DNA of 15,893 nt from contig DIWZ01000042.1 in assembly GCA_002435955.1 (NCBI GenBank), positions 12,333-28,225 of the forward strand, written 5' to 3'. The DNA is from Pelobacter sp. UBA6093. GTDB lineage: Bacteria > Desulfobacterota > Desulfuromonadia > Desulfuromonadales > Syntrophotaleaceae. Every line of letters starts with the position of its first letter. Positions within the stretch are counted from its first letter, which is position 1. This document shows positions 1 through 7,039 of the stretch, piece by piece. The notes beneath the pieces were generated by a model. It searched no databases and had not been told where the DNA came from. It saw only the letters and a program-made list of their open reading frames with translations. Position numbers and translations under genes: made by a program.

Positions 1-40
1 AAAATCTGTTCTCAAACACCCAAATTTTCGCTTCGGCCCG

Positions 41-62
41 GGATAGTCCGACAGACTCCTAG
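41..62. repeat. Palindromic-repeat half copy, left edge
   Basis: GGATAGTCCGACAGACTCCT plus two bases is the reverse complement of the repeat at 15873-15893 with one mismatch, and of the two arms at 10788-10863. It lies downstream of the stop of the small minus-strand gene, so it may sit in that gene's 3' untranslated region. Only one arm of the palindrome is present here. Confidence 0.75.
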
Positions 63-117
63 GAGCCATTCTGGAAATGGTTTTATGGAAATTCCGGGAA
101 AGCGGAAATTTAAAGAT

Positions 118-378
118 TTAGTAAAGGATCAAACTAAGTCGAAAAGGACTTAGGTGAAGGCTATTTTCTATAGCAAACTTCGGCAATTCACCATCGACAA
201 ACAAGTGAGCGCTAGCAATTATTGCCGCTACAACTTGCGTCAAATCTCCCGCTACGATCACAACACCGGTAGTCTTTCTTCCACGCATCCAGGAAGCTGA
301 ATAATTTTTTTGTAACTCGGCCTTGACACCATTCTGTACGCAAGCCTCAACGATCACTTCAGCTAATTCAATCTCCAT
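118..378 (-). CDS. Small hypothetical protein (86 aa)
   Basis: I do not recognise this family. The ATG at 378 is preceded by a strong ribosome binding site (GGAAAGGAGT, about 7 nt upstream), which is the main reason to believe the gene. The protein starts with an acidic, helix-like stretch (MEIELAEVIVEAC). A more basic segment follows around residues 24-36, then a hydrophobic stretch near residues 38-60 (VVIVAGDLTQVVAAI) that is too short and broken to be a clear membrane helix. There is no signal peptide. It stands alone on the minus strand, with a palindromic repeat about 55 bp beyond its stop and no same-strand partner close upstream. No function is proposed. Confidence 0.6.
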   Translation of the reverse strand: MEIELAEVIVEACVQNGVKAELQKNYSASWMRGRKTTGVVIVAGDLTQVVAAIIASAHLFVDGELPKFAIENSLHLSPFRLSLILY

Positions 379-904
379 TGTTTTACTCCTTTCCGGGCAG
401 TTTACATCAGTCCTGGGGCCAGGTTAGGCTTTTAAGCGTTTTTGAGCTCACAAATAGACCCACAATATCTGCGTTAATCCGCACGCTTGCCGGGTGACTC
501 GGACCATCCCTGGCCCTCGCTCTTCGGGCAGCCGGAGGCTGTCCATTGCACTGTTCTGCTGCATGATGCGGCGTAGACATTTACGCCTCCGTGCAAGCGC
601 TTGACTTCCTTGATCTTGGGAAAAATTGCTCGTTTCCCATTGGAAAACTGCCCTGTTTCCATCCATAGTTTCCGGATGGACACCTGCATGCTGCTTTGTC
701 AATCCTTTACAACATTTTATGCAAGAAGATGGCCGAAAAGGGTCCGCATCTTGGCTGTCTCAAAGGGATAATATTTCGGAAGTCCGACAACTATGCTGAC
801 ACAGGGGGCCTGTTAACCCTGGTCTTCGAGAAAAGTCCGTCTGAGGGGGCCAGGCGGGCTTTGGTGTCTGAAACGTAGTGAATTGTTGGAAATATGGGGA
901 GTGT
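379..904. other. Gap with no convincing gene
   Basis: Open frames exist on both strands (for example 448-702 minus and 696-878 plus). None has a ribosome binding site at sensible spacing or a recognisable protein pattern, so I call no gene. A small perfect inverted repeat (CCATCC 659-664 / GGATGG 674-679) and a weaker one (AAGATG 726-731 / CATCTT 747-752) are visible. The stretch may be decayed sequence next to the rearranged kinase fragment. Confidence 0.5.
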
Positions 905-929
905 CCCTAATTTCCCCCTAATTTCCCCC
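905..929. repeat. 11-bp tandem repeat at a breakpoint
   Basis: CCCTAATTTCC occurs twice back to back (905-915 and 916-926) and is followed by more C residues. The PAS coding fragment begins within a few bases of its end, with no start codon or ribosome binding site. The repeat therefore marks the probable left breakpoint of the foreign fragment. Confidence 0.6.
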
Positions 930-931
930 AG

Positions 932-1270
932 GGGTTTGTCACCGACTATCCCCTGACGATCCGGCACCGGGACGGGTGGCTGACCAACGTTCTCTACAAC
1001 GCCTCCGTCTACCGCGACGCGCAGGGGAACGTGCTGGGCGTTTTCGCCGCGGCGCGCGACGTCACGGCGCAGAAGGAAGCCGAGTCGAAAGTCGCCGAGC
1101 AGCTCGCCCGCGAGGAGCAGCGGGCCCGCGAGCTGGAAAGGCTGGCGGAACTGGAGCGGTTCCAGAAGCTGACCGTCGGCCGCGAGTTAAAGATGGTCGA
1201 GCTGAAGAAGGAGATCGAAGAGCTGAAAAGGGAAAATGAGCGGCTCGCCGGCGGGAGTGTGGGACGTTGA
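932..1270 (+). pseudogene. PAS-domain protein, 3' fragment
   Basis: The frame opens after an in-frame TAA at 908. From about 932 it reads as the second half of a PAS/PAC domain: TDYPLTIRHRDGWLTNVLYN, then an ARDVTAQK motif that closes typical PAS domains. A charged coiled-coil tail of about 70 residues follows (KLTVGRELKMVELKKEIEEL) and ends at the TGA at 1268-1270. There is no start codon with a ribosome binding site and the N-terminal part of the domain is missing, so this is a 5'-truncated remnant of a sensor protein. Its stop overlaps the TTG start of the next frame, the usual arrangement of translationally coupled sensor genes. The ligand and the output of the intact protein are unknown. 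Confidence 0.75.
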
Positions 1271-1465
1271 CTGCCGCTTCCCAGGCGAAGCCGTCGCCCG
1301 AAACGACGACCATCAATGACTACACCAGGGCGATGCTCAACCTCCTCGAAGACTTCACCGAGGAGAAGACCCGCCTGGAAGAGACGCAGAGTGCCATCCT
1401 CAACATCCTGGAAGACTTCGGCGGGGAGAAGAAACACTTCGAGGAGACCCAGCGCGCGGCCTCGA
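1267..1465 (+). pseudogene. Sensor histidine kinase, N-terminal fragment
   Basis: A TTG start overlaps the stop of the PAS fragment (TTGA overlap). About 65 residues carry two tandem heptad-like units, MLNLLEDFTEEKTRLEETQ and ILNILEDFGGEKKHFEETQ. Such units are common in the linker of PAS-type histidine kinases just before the HisKA domain. After ETQRA the pattern stops and the remaining codons to 1551 are the antisense of a nitroreductase gene. No phospho-acceptor histidine or ATPase domain is present, so the product cannot be a working kinase. The truncation point lies within about 1449-1465. Confidence 0.7.
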
Positions 1466-1583
1466 AGAGCACCATCAGGTCATGTTCGGCGATAGCTTCG
1501 CCGGACATTGCGCGGGGCGACCAGCGATCAACAAAGATCTTGATCGGATGATCGGCACGTCTTTTTACGCTTCCTTTTTCCAT
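1449..1583 (-). pseudogene. Nitroreductase family protein, N-terminal stump
   Basis: From the ATG at 1583 (GGAGG four bases upstream, rather close) the frame reads about 45 residues matching the start of a nitroreductase subfamily. It includes VDRWSPRAMSGEAIAEHDLM followed by VLFEAARW. In intact relatives this is followed by a flavin-binding APSSYN-type motif. Here the frame runs instead into the antisense of the histidine-kinase fragment (VSSKCFF...), so the FMN-binding and catalytic parts are lost. It starts 57 bp after the amidohydrolase stop on the same strand, so it was probably the last gene of that operon. The remaining open frame to 1320 encodes chimeric, presumably meaningless, sequence. 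Confidence 0.72.
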
Positions 1584-1640
1584 ACACCTCCAGCTTCCAG
1601 ATATGTTCCCCGCGCAGGCCCACGGCGAACGTCGCAGGGT

Positions 1641-3449
1641 TCAGAAAGAAAAGCAGTCGCAGCCGATCCCCCGAAATCGGGCCCTTTTCGGCATCCGGAT
1701 CCGCCGCTCGGCGTGCCAGGAACAATTATGCCGAGTGGCCGAGTAAACCGGCGAACCGCGGTGGTATCCTCCGTAGCGCCCGGCCGGCGACCAGTCGGGG
1801 CTGAAGGGGAGCGGCGGCGGCGCCAGAGAAGTGAACTCCTCGGTAGCGTAGACGATTTTGCCGCCAAGCAGGGTCAGGACAGATTCGAGATACTTGATCC
1901 GCTCTTCGGGAATAGCGAAGTAATCCTCTGACAGAACGGCCAAATCGGCGAACTGTCCCTGGGCGATCCGCCCCTTTTTCTGCTCTTCCGCCGAGAACCA
2001 GGCACTGCCCGCGGTCCAGAGACGAAGGGCCTCTTCCCTGGAGAGGCGATTGGACTCGGGATACATGGGAGTGCCGCCAACCGTTTTCCCCGAAACCAAC
2101 CAGTACAGAGATACCCACGGATTGTAGCTCGCCACCCGGGTTGCGTCGGTGCCGCCGCCCACCGGCAACCCCATCGCCAGCATGCTCCGGAGGGGCGGTG
2201 TCGACTCCACCGCCTGGAGGCCGTAGCGGCGAATGAAATATTCTCCCTGGTAGGCCATGCGGTGCTGGATGGCGATGCCGCCGTCCAAGGCCTTGACCCG
2301 CTCGATATTGCGTTCGCTGATCGTCTCTGCGTGATCGATGAACCAGTGCATGCCGTTGAAAGGGATCTCCCGGTTGACATCCTCAAAGATGTCGAGAAAG
2401 CGGGAGATCGACTCGTCGTAGGTGGCATGGATGCGAAACGGCCAGCGTTTTTCGGCCAGGAGCCTGACCACCTCGTGGAGCTCTGCTTCCATTTTTGAGG
2501 CCAGATTGGGGCGCGGCTGGAGAAAGTTTTCGAAATCTGCGGCGGACCAGACAAGGTTCTCGCCGCCGCCGTTCATGCGTAGCACCTCGCTGCCCGCTCC
2601 GTAGTCGGTCAGATCCACCCAGCGCCGATAGTCGGCCAGTTCCTCGCCGGGCTTCTGGGCAAACAGGTTGTAGGCGATGCGCAGGGACAGCCAGTCGTTT
2701 TTTGCCAGTTCCTCGATGACCCGGTAATCCTCGGGGTAGTTCTGTCCGCCGCCGCCGGCGTCGATGACGCTGGTGATCCCCAGCCGGTTGAGTTCGCGCA
2801 TGAACTGCCGGCTGGAATTGAGCTGCTCTTCGAAGGCGAGCCTGGGGCCCCTGGCGATGGAGGCATAAAGGATCAGGGCGTTCGGTTCGGCGATCAGCAG
2901 GCCGGTGGGATTACCGCTTTTGTCCCTTTCGATCAGCCCGCCGGGGGGATTGGGGGTATTCCTGTCATAACCCAGGGCGCGAAGAGCCGCGCCATTGAGC
3001 AGGGCCCGGGCATAGAGGTGCAGGACAAAGACCGGGGTGTCGGGGGCGGCCGCGTTGATCTCCTGCAGGGTAGGCATGCGCCCCTCGGCGAACTGGAACT
3101 CGCTCCAGCCGCCAATCACCCGCACCCAGTGCGGAGGCGGAGTCCGTCGAGCCTGCTCCTTGAGCATGACAAGGGCATCGGCCAGCGAGGGGACGCCGTC
3201 CCAGCGCAGTTCCAGGTTGTAGAAAAGCCCGCCGCGAATGACATGGGTATGGGAATCGTTGAGCCCGGGGATGACCCGCCTTCCCCCGAGATCAATCCGG
3301 ACGGTTCGGCCATCCGCCGTGGCGAGCAGTTCCTCCCCGCCGACCGCCGTTATGCGGCCATTGACGATGGCCAGGGCCGAGGCCTCAGGCTGGGCCTCGT
3401 TGAGGGTGGTAATCTTTCCGTTATATATAATCAGCTCGAGTGAGTTCAT
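1641..3449 (-). CDS. YtcJ-like amidohydrolase (amidohydrolase family 3)
   Basis: A 602-aa metal-dependent hydrolase of the amidohydrolase superfamily, cytoplasmic, substrate unknown. It opens with the small beta domain typical of the family (LIIYNGKITTLN, then GRRVIPGLNDSHTH). The metal motif HxH is H67/H69. Other candidate ligands are H341 (FRIHATYDES), H373 (WFIDHAETIS) and D435 (GGGTDATRVASYNP). The C-terminal region returns to the beta domain (GRIAQGQFADLAVLSEDY, residues 493-510) and ends in a Cys-containing tail, GIGCDCFSF, which I believe is seen in relatives. Length is within or slightly above the family range. The start is supported by a purine-rich ribosome binding site (GGGAGAAAGGAA). 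It lies 12 bp after the ABM gene, hence in the same transcript under riboswitch A. Related proteins cleave amides, esters or cyclic ureides; which applies here cannot be read from sequence. Confidence 0.88.
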   Translation of the reverse strand: MNSLELIIYNGKITTLNEAQPEASALAIVNGRITAVGGEELLATADGRTVRIDLGGRRVIPGLNDSHTHVIRGGLFYNLELRWDGVPSLADALVMLKEQARRTPPPHWVRVIGGWSEFQFAEGRMPTLQEINAAAPDTPVFVLHLYARALLNGAALRALGYDRNTPNPPGGLIERDKSGNPTGLLIAEPNALILYASIARGPRLAFEEQLNSSRQFMRELNRLGITSVIDAGGGGQNYPEDYRVIEELAKNDWLSLRIAYNLFAQKPGEELADYRRWVDLTDYGAGSEVLRMNGGGENLVWSAADFENFLQPRPNLASKMEAELHEVVRLLAEKRWPFRIHATYDESISRFLDIFEDVNREIPFNGMHWFIDHAETISERNIERVKALDGGIAIQHRMAYQGEYFIRRYGLQAVESTPPLRSMLAMGLPVGGGTDATRVASYNPWVSLYWLVSGKTVGGTPMYPESNRLSREEALRLWTAGSAWFSAEEQKKGRIAQGQFADLAVLSEDYFAIPEERIKYLESVLTLLGGKIVYATEEFTSLAPPPLPFSPDWSPAGRYGGYHRGSPVYSATRHNCSWHAERRIRMPKRARFRGIGCDCFSF

Positions 3450-3461
3450 TTCCTTTCTCCC

Positions 3462-4016
3462 TTATCCGTGCCGATGCAGCCAGGGGCGGAGAATTCTCAC
3501 TAAAAAAGGCATGATCGCCCAGGTGAGAAGAATAACGATACCCGCAGCGATCAGCAGGGCTCGCAAAGGTAGAGCCAGGTTGCCGGTAAACGGATGCAGC
3601 AGCCAGGGAACCAACATGCTCGCCGGCCAGACGCCAACCACCGTCACCAGTGCCATCTTCCAGCGAGGCGGGGAGGCCGGCACGCCCGGCGGAGCAAACC
3701 AGAATTCCAGGCCGGTCTCCAGCCGGTAGGTGGGCTCCCTCTCCCTGAAAGCCTCCGCCTTTTTCAACAACTCCCGACGGATGTCCGACTCCTGCCAGGC
3801 GCGCAGGTGCTCGTAGGTATCGAAGCGAAAGATGACCACATACTCGTCCGGCGTGGCAGCCGGGCGAATCACGTTGATGCCCATGTGGCCGGGGAATTCC
3901 AGGGCGGCGGCCGAAATCTCGCGCCGCCACGCCTCGAAATCCTTTTCGCGCCCCTGCCGGATCCGCCAGGTGACGACGACCGTCAACGGGCCGCGTTCCC
4001 GTTCGGGATCAGCCAT
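3462..4016 (-). CDS. ABM-domain (antibiotic biosynthesis monooxygenase) membrane protein
   Basis: A 184-aa protein. Residues about 10-105 form a ferredoxin-like ABM domain (LTVVVTWRIRQGREKDFEAW, later PDEYVVIFRFDTYEHLRAW). Two hydrophobic segments follow (about 121-140 and 150-174), and the basic tail ends in HRHG. ABM domains occur in small cofactor-free monooxygenases and heme-degrading enzymes. The subgroup with C-terminal membrane helices has no firm function that I know of. I chose the ATG at 4016 because GGGAGG lies about 8 nt upstream. The longer frame from 4058 would overlap the preceding gene. The gene follows the isochorismatase-family gene by 4 bp and precedes the amidohydrolase by 12 bp, so the three are surely co-transcribed. 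Confidence 0.82.
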   Translation of the reverse strand: MADPERERGPLTVVVTWRIRQGREKDFEAWRREISAAALEFPGHMGINVIRPAATPDEYVVIFRFDTYEHLRAWQESDIRRELLKKAEAFREREPTYRLETGLEFWFAPPGVPASPPRWKMALVTVVGVWPASMLVPWLLHPFTGNLALPLRALLIAAGIVILLTWAIMPFLVRILRPWLHRHG

Positions 4017-4020
4017 GGTG

Positions 4021-4674
4021 TCAACCTCCCGCCTCCCTTCGACTGGGTGCAGCGCCATGAACCATGGTGTAGGCGTACTCCACCCCCTGGCCGTAGGCTC
4101 CGCAATGTTCCCTCACCGCCTCGATGACGGCGTCGTAGGTTTGCTTGTGGGCCCAGTCACGCTGGTACTCGAGGAGAACCTGCAAAGCTGTCATCGGCAC
4201 CGCACCCGCCTGCTCGACGCGGCGCATGGCGGCGTTGTGGGCAGTGACGCTGGTGCCCCCCGAGGCATCTTCGACGGCGTAAACGTCATAGCCCGCCTTG
4301 ATCGCCTCCAGGGCCGGGAACGCCAGGCAAACCTCGGTCCAGAGGGCGGCCATGACCAGCTTCTTCTTCCCGGTGGCCTTCACGGCTGCAACGAACTTCG
4401 AATCTTCCCAGGAGTTCATGGAAGTCCGTTCGATCGGTTCTTGACCGGGGAAGATGTCGAGCAGTTGGGGCCACATGTTGCCGGAGAAGCCTTTCGTCTC
4501 CACCGTGGTCAGAATGGTCGGTACCTGGAAGATTTTGGCCGCCTTGGCCAGTAGCAGAACGTTGTTGAAAAGGGTCTGCCGATCGATGTTGGCAACACCG
4601 AAAACCATCTGCGGCTGAAAGTCGATGAAGATGACGGCGGAATTCTGCGGATTGAGAAGTTCCGTATAGTTCAT
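4021..4674 (-). CDS. Isochorismatase-family cysteine hydrolase (YcaC-like)
   Basis: A 217-aa hydrolase of the isochorismatase-like alpha/beta fold. The nucleophile is C116 in AALWTEVCLAFPAL, and the catalytic acid is D18 in VIFIDFQ. R83 (EPIERTSMNSWED) sits where the third active-site residue falls in the YcaC subgroup, by alignment from memory. YcaC-type enzymes form homo-oligomers and lack a proven substrate. The start at 4674 is fixed by a strong site (GGGAGAGGAG, 9 nt upstream). An upstream in-frame ATG at 4731 lies inside the riboswitch and is rejected. It is the first gene after riboswitch A, so its expression should follow the ligand directly. The name isochorismatase is a family label only; no enterobactin-type genes are nearby. 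Confidence 0.88.
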   Translation of the reverse strand: MNYTELLNPQNSAVIFIDFQPQMVFGVANIDRQTLFNNVLLLAKAAKIFQVPTILTTVETKGFSGNMWPQLLDIFPGQEPIERTSMNSWEDSKFVAAVKATGKKKLVMAALWTEVCLAFPALEAIKAGYDVYAVEDASGGTSVTAHNAAMRRVEQAGAVPMTALQVLLEYQRDWAHKQTYDAVIEAVREHCGAYGQGVEYAYTMVHGAAPSRREAGG

Positions 4675-4700
4675 GATAATGACTCCTCTCCCTGGAAGAT

Positions 4701-4749
4701 AAAAGGCCGAACCACCACTCAGGATGTTCAATCCTTCGGCAGCCCGGCC
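4701..4749 (-). terminator. Riboswitch A expression platform: intrinsic terminator
   Basis: On the minus strand, GGCCGGGCTGCC (4749-4738) can pair with GGTGGTTCGGCC (4716-4705): 12 pairs including four G-U. An inner hairpin AGGAT/ATCCT is enclosed and CTTTTA follows. The 5' arm is the 3' side of the aptamer, so folding of the aptamer and of the terminator exclude each other. Ligand binding is therefore predicted to allow read-through (ON switch). Confidence 0.7.
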
Positions 4750-4816
4750 GTCTTCATGTCTTGGAGACCCGTCACTTTCCGTCCCCGCCTCACGGCAGGT
4801 TTGGCTTTGTCTGGAT
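4731..4816 (-). promoter_or_regulatory. GEMM-I (cyclic-di-GMP-I class) riboswitch aptamer A
   Basis: Read on the minus strand, the leader shows the GEMM-I pattern. P1 is ATCC (4816-4813) with GGAT (4734-4731). Then comes the AAACC box, followed by P2 CCTGCC/GGCGGG closed by the GNRA loop GTGA. The GGGACGGAAAG joining segment and P3 follow, and the conserved 3' element is GCTGCCGAAGGAT. Class and fold are established knowledge for this family; the match was made by eye. By my alignment to the Vibrio Vc2 aptamer, position 20 is G, which favours cyclic di-GMP over 3',3'-cGAMP. The family-typical 21:46 pair reads C:G instead of G:C. It lies between promoter A and the isochorismatase-family gene. 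Confidence 0.85.
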
Positions 4817-4835
4817 CGACACTTCCTTACGATTC

Positions 4836-4863
4836 ACTCTATCCCGGTTTCCTGGTCCGTCAA
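4836..4863 (-). promoter_or_regulatory. Promoter A (sigma70-type)
   Basis: On the minus strand: TTGACG (4863-4858), a 16-bp spacer, then TAGAGT (4841-4836). Transcription should start near 4829, about 13 nt before the P1 stem of riboswitch A. Spacing and context (CGGGATAGAGTGAA) match promoter B at 7127-7154. It begins just past the stop of the alcohol dehydrogenase remnant. Confidence 0.72.
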
Positions 4864-4871
4864 GGCGTTCC

Positions 4872-5235
4872 TTATGAACTTTTGGGGTCATCCGGCCCTC
4901 CCCCTTCGACCCCAAAGACCCCCTTGATAGCTTCGGCGCTGCCGCTCATCATCAGGTCGTAGGCTTCCGCTGCGCGCTCCAGCGGAAAGACCTGGATCAT
5001 GGCCCGTACGCCGGTTAGCACGCGCGTCAACGATTCCGGCGATTTCAGGGCCCGGAACCCGCGGGTACTGGATGCCCGGCCACGTTCCATCCTTGGTCAT
5101 GGCATCGCTGTGGCAGATGCCACAAGCGTCGACCATTATCCGCACCTGCCCAGCGCCAGGCTCTGGGATCTCCCGTTCAACGAGTTCAAAGGGGCCGCCG
5201 GCATGAGTGACTTGCATGGCACGCATCTTTGACAT
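4872..5235 (-). pseudogene. Zinc alcohol dehydrogenase, internally deleted
   Basis: The gene starts well: ATG at 5235, with GGAGA upstream. About 70 residues read as the N-terminus of an AdhP/MDR-type zinc alcohol dehydrogenase (QVTHAGGPFELVEREIPEP, then DACGICHSD). The next coding signal is the family's C-terminus (GVRAMIQVFPLERAAEAYDL, then MMSG), but in another frame. The join lies near 5012-5030, and roughly 225 residues, including the whole NAD-binding domain, are missing. In addition the usual GHE motif reads PGPE, so the catalytic-zinc histidine is replaced by proline. Frame 1 runs to a stop at 4888 and the C-terminal frame ends at 4872. It is the last gene of unit B, 52 bp after the 239-aa protein gene. 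No activity is expected. Confidence 0.8.
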
Positions 5236-5287
5236 AATGTTTCTCCTTTCAATGTGCCCCCGCCCTTTCGCCGGGTTGGATTGAGTT

Positions 5288-6007
5288 TCAGCTGAATTCC
5301 ACCTCGCTGAGGTCAATCGAAACCACCAACGGAGTCGATACTGCTTTCCCATCTGGCTGACGTCCAAACACCCTTCGTTTGGTCGGCACCATAATTCCGG
5401 AGATCTCTTTGAGTTCCGACACATAATGCGCACCGGGGGTTCCTCCCATAATATCAACCTCGTAATCATGGCGTTTGAGGAGGCCCGTCTGGTCGAAATA
5501 GAAAATCTGCACGGTGCTGTGAGTAGCAATGCTCGGCGGGAAAGTTGCCTTTACGCGCCGCCAGACTTCACCTTTTTCCTGCCAGGGGCGGATTTCTTCC
5601 GTCTTAACACCAGGCAGGGCAAAGAGAAACGGCGTGTTCAGATACGTCCACATGGCGTATCCGGCGAAGTACGCCAGCTGCAAGTCATCCCACGGCGTCT
5701 CGAGAGCGTGTCCCTTGAAAGACTCGCGTGGATTGAAACGTTCCTCCACGACCTCGCCGTCACTCGTTTCAATGGCGACTCGGTCGGGTTGAAAGGACGT
5801 GTGTTGATCCGGTTTTATGAATGGCCAATGGGATGTCCATTCCTTGTGTAAATCGACTGTCACGTGAACATCATTCAGAATGACATCCTTGCCCTTCAGC
5901 CCCCACAAGGCACCGCCCACCAAGAGACGCGCGGAAACGGACTTCAGCTGGCGCCAGCGGTCAAGACCTCCATGGGCCTCTATCGCAAGCTTCGCTAGAT
6001 CGTCCAT
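5288..6007 (-). CDS. Conserved hypothetical protein, possibly LolA-like
   Basis: A 239-aa soluble-looking protein without signal peptide or membrane segment. The N-terminus (MDDLAKLAIEAHGGLDRWRQ, then LKSVSARL) has the AHGG..W..LKSV pattern seen at the start of many outer-membrane-lipoprotein-sorting-like proteins. The rest alternates short beta-like strands and charged turns, for example VQIFYFDQTGLLKRHDYEVD at about 166-185. I infer a LolA-like beta fold but cannot name a ligand. The ATG at 6007 is chosen for its near-perfect ribosome binding site (AAAGGAGG, 7 nt upstream); an upstream ATG at 6058 has none. It follows the alpha/beta hydrolase by 59 bp in riboswitch unit B. Confidence 0.75.
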   Translation of the reverse strand: MDDLAKLAIEAHGGLDRWRQLKSVSARLLVGGALWGLKGKDVILNDVHVTVDLHKEWTSHWPFIKPDQHTSFQPDRVAIETSDGEVVEERFNPRESFKGHALETPWDDLQLAYFAGYAMWTYLNTPFLFALPGVKTEEIRPWQEKGEVWRRVKATFPPSIATHSTVQIFYFDQTGLLKRHDYEVDIMGGTPGAHYVSELKEISGIMVPTKRRVFGRQPDGKAVSTPLVVSIDLSEVEFS

Positions 6008-6066
6008 GTAGTTCCTCCTTTTCTGCCTTCGATGCGATGAGCGGCGCAACTTGGGCAACTCCGTAT

Positions 6067-6888
6067 CTACCCCTTGAAAAACGAGAGCAGGTCCGCATTG
6101 ATCTGGTCTTTATGGGTCGAGCACATGCCGTGCGGCAGGCCCGGATAAACCTTCAGCGTAGAACCCTTGACCAACTTGGACGACAACATCGCCGAGGCGC
6201 CGATCGGTACGATCTGGTCGTCTTCGCCGTGAAGGATCAGGGTCGGCACGTCGAACTTCTTGAGATCCTCGGTCTGATCCGTCTCCGAAAACGCCTTGAT
6301 GCAAAAATACGCCGCAGGGAAGCCGGCCATCATGCCCTGGAGCCAGAAGGACTCGCGCACACCTTCCGATATCTTGGCCCCAGACCTGTTGTAGCCGTAG
6401 AACGGCAGGGTCAGGTCCTTGAAGAACTGGGAGCGGTCGGCGAGGACATTGGCGCGGATCTGGTCGAAGACCTCCATCGGCAGTCCGCCGGAGTTGGCAG
6501 CGGTCTTCACCATCAGCGGCGGCACCGCGCCGATAAGCACGGCCTTCGCGACACGCTTGGTTCCGTGGCGGCCGATGTAGCGGGCGACTTCTCCGCCGCC
6601 GGTGGAGTGGCCGACATGGATCGCGTTCTTCAGGTCGAGTGTTTCAACGAGGGCCGCAAGGTCGTCGGCGTAGGTGTCCATATCGTTACCGTCCCACGGC
6701 TGACCAGAGCGGCCATGGCCGCGGCGGTCATGGGCGATGCAGCGGAATCCTTGGTTACAGAGGAAAAACATCTGGTCTTCCCAGGCGTCCGCGCTCAGCG
6801 GCCAGCCGTGGCTGAAGACAACGGGCTGCCCCGTCCCCCAGTCCTTGTAATAGATCTGCGTGCCGTCTTTGGTTGTGATCGAAGGCAT
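6067..6888 (-). CDS. Alpha/beta hydrolase, non-heme chloroperoxidase type
   Basis: A 273-aa alpha/beta hydrolase whose length matches bacterial cofactor-free chloroperoxidases/arylesterases. The catalytic triad is visible: S95 in HVGHSTGGGE, D224 in LILHGEDDQIVPIG and H253 in YPGLPHGM. The oxyanion motif SHGWPLSADAWEDQM (26-40) and HDRRGHGRS (53-61) are family hallmarks. Such enzymes hydrolyse esters or lactones, and with peroxide can form peracids; the native substrate is not evident. The start MPSITTKDG at 6888 is chosen because GAGGAG lies about 8 nt upstream and relatives start this way. A frame from 6936 adds 16 unlikely residues. It is the first gene after riboswitch B. Confidence 0.9.
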   Translation of the reverse strand: MPSITTKDGTQIYYKDWGTGQPVVFSHGWPLSADAWEDQMFFLCNQGFRCIAHDRRGHGRSGQPWDGNDMDTYADDLAALVETLDLKNAIHVGHSTGGGEVARYIGRHGTKRVAKAVLIGAVPPLMVKTAANSGGLPMEVFDQIRANVLADRSQFFKDLTLPFYGYNRSGAKISEGVRESFWLQGMMAGFPAAYFCIKAFSETDQTEDLKKFDVPTLILHGEDDQIVPIGASAMLSSKLVKGSTLKVYPGLPHGMCSTHKDQINADLLSFFKG

Positions 6889-6985
6889 GGAATATTCTCC
6901 TCTTCTGTTCCCCACCATAAAGGTCTCTTGGCTCATCTGGCCGGAACGGAGCCCCTTTTAGCGGAAATTATTGCGTGGGAAAACC

Positions 6986-7039
6986 AAAAATAAAGGCCGG
7001 CCACCTCTAAAGGATGTGACATCCTTCGGCAGCTCGGCC
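6986..7039 (-). terminator. Riboswitch B expression platform: intrinsic terminator
   Basis: On the minus strand, GGCCG-A-GCTGCC (7039-7028) pairs with GGTGGC-CGGCC (7005-6995): 11 pairs with one bulge. An inner AGGAT/ATCCT hairpin is enclosed and TTTATTTTT follows. As in unit A, the 5' arm belongs to the aptamer, so ligand binding should prevent termination. Retention of the same architecture with different bases in two places supports function. Confidence 0.72.

Noticed and set aside
448..878. Open frames of 60-84 codons on both strands (448-702 minus, 696-878 plus)
   Set aside because: No ribosome binding site at proper spacing, no family motif, and overlapping alternatives; likely chance frames.
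1641..1760. Possible frameshift at the amidohydrolase C-terminus
   Set aside because: The tail looks odd and basic, but it ends in GCDCFSF, which fits family C-termini as I recall them, so the frame is probably right.
1482..1931. Plus-strand frame of 149 codons
   Set aside because: Antisense to the amidohydrolase 3' end and the nitroreductase stump, with no recognisable content.
4675..4731. Upstream in-frame ATG extending the isochorismatase-family protein by 19 residues
   Set aside because: It lies inside the riboswitch aptamer/terminator; the ATG at 4674 has a far better ribosome binding site.
6037..6993. A 318-codon open frame on the plus strand
   Set aside because: It is antisense to the alpha/beta hydrolase, whose triad and ribosome binding site are clear. 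The plus frame has no family pattern and is explained by GC-rich codon shadowing.
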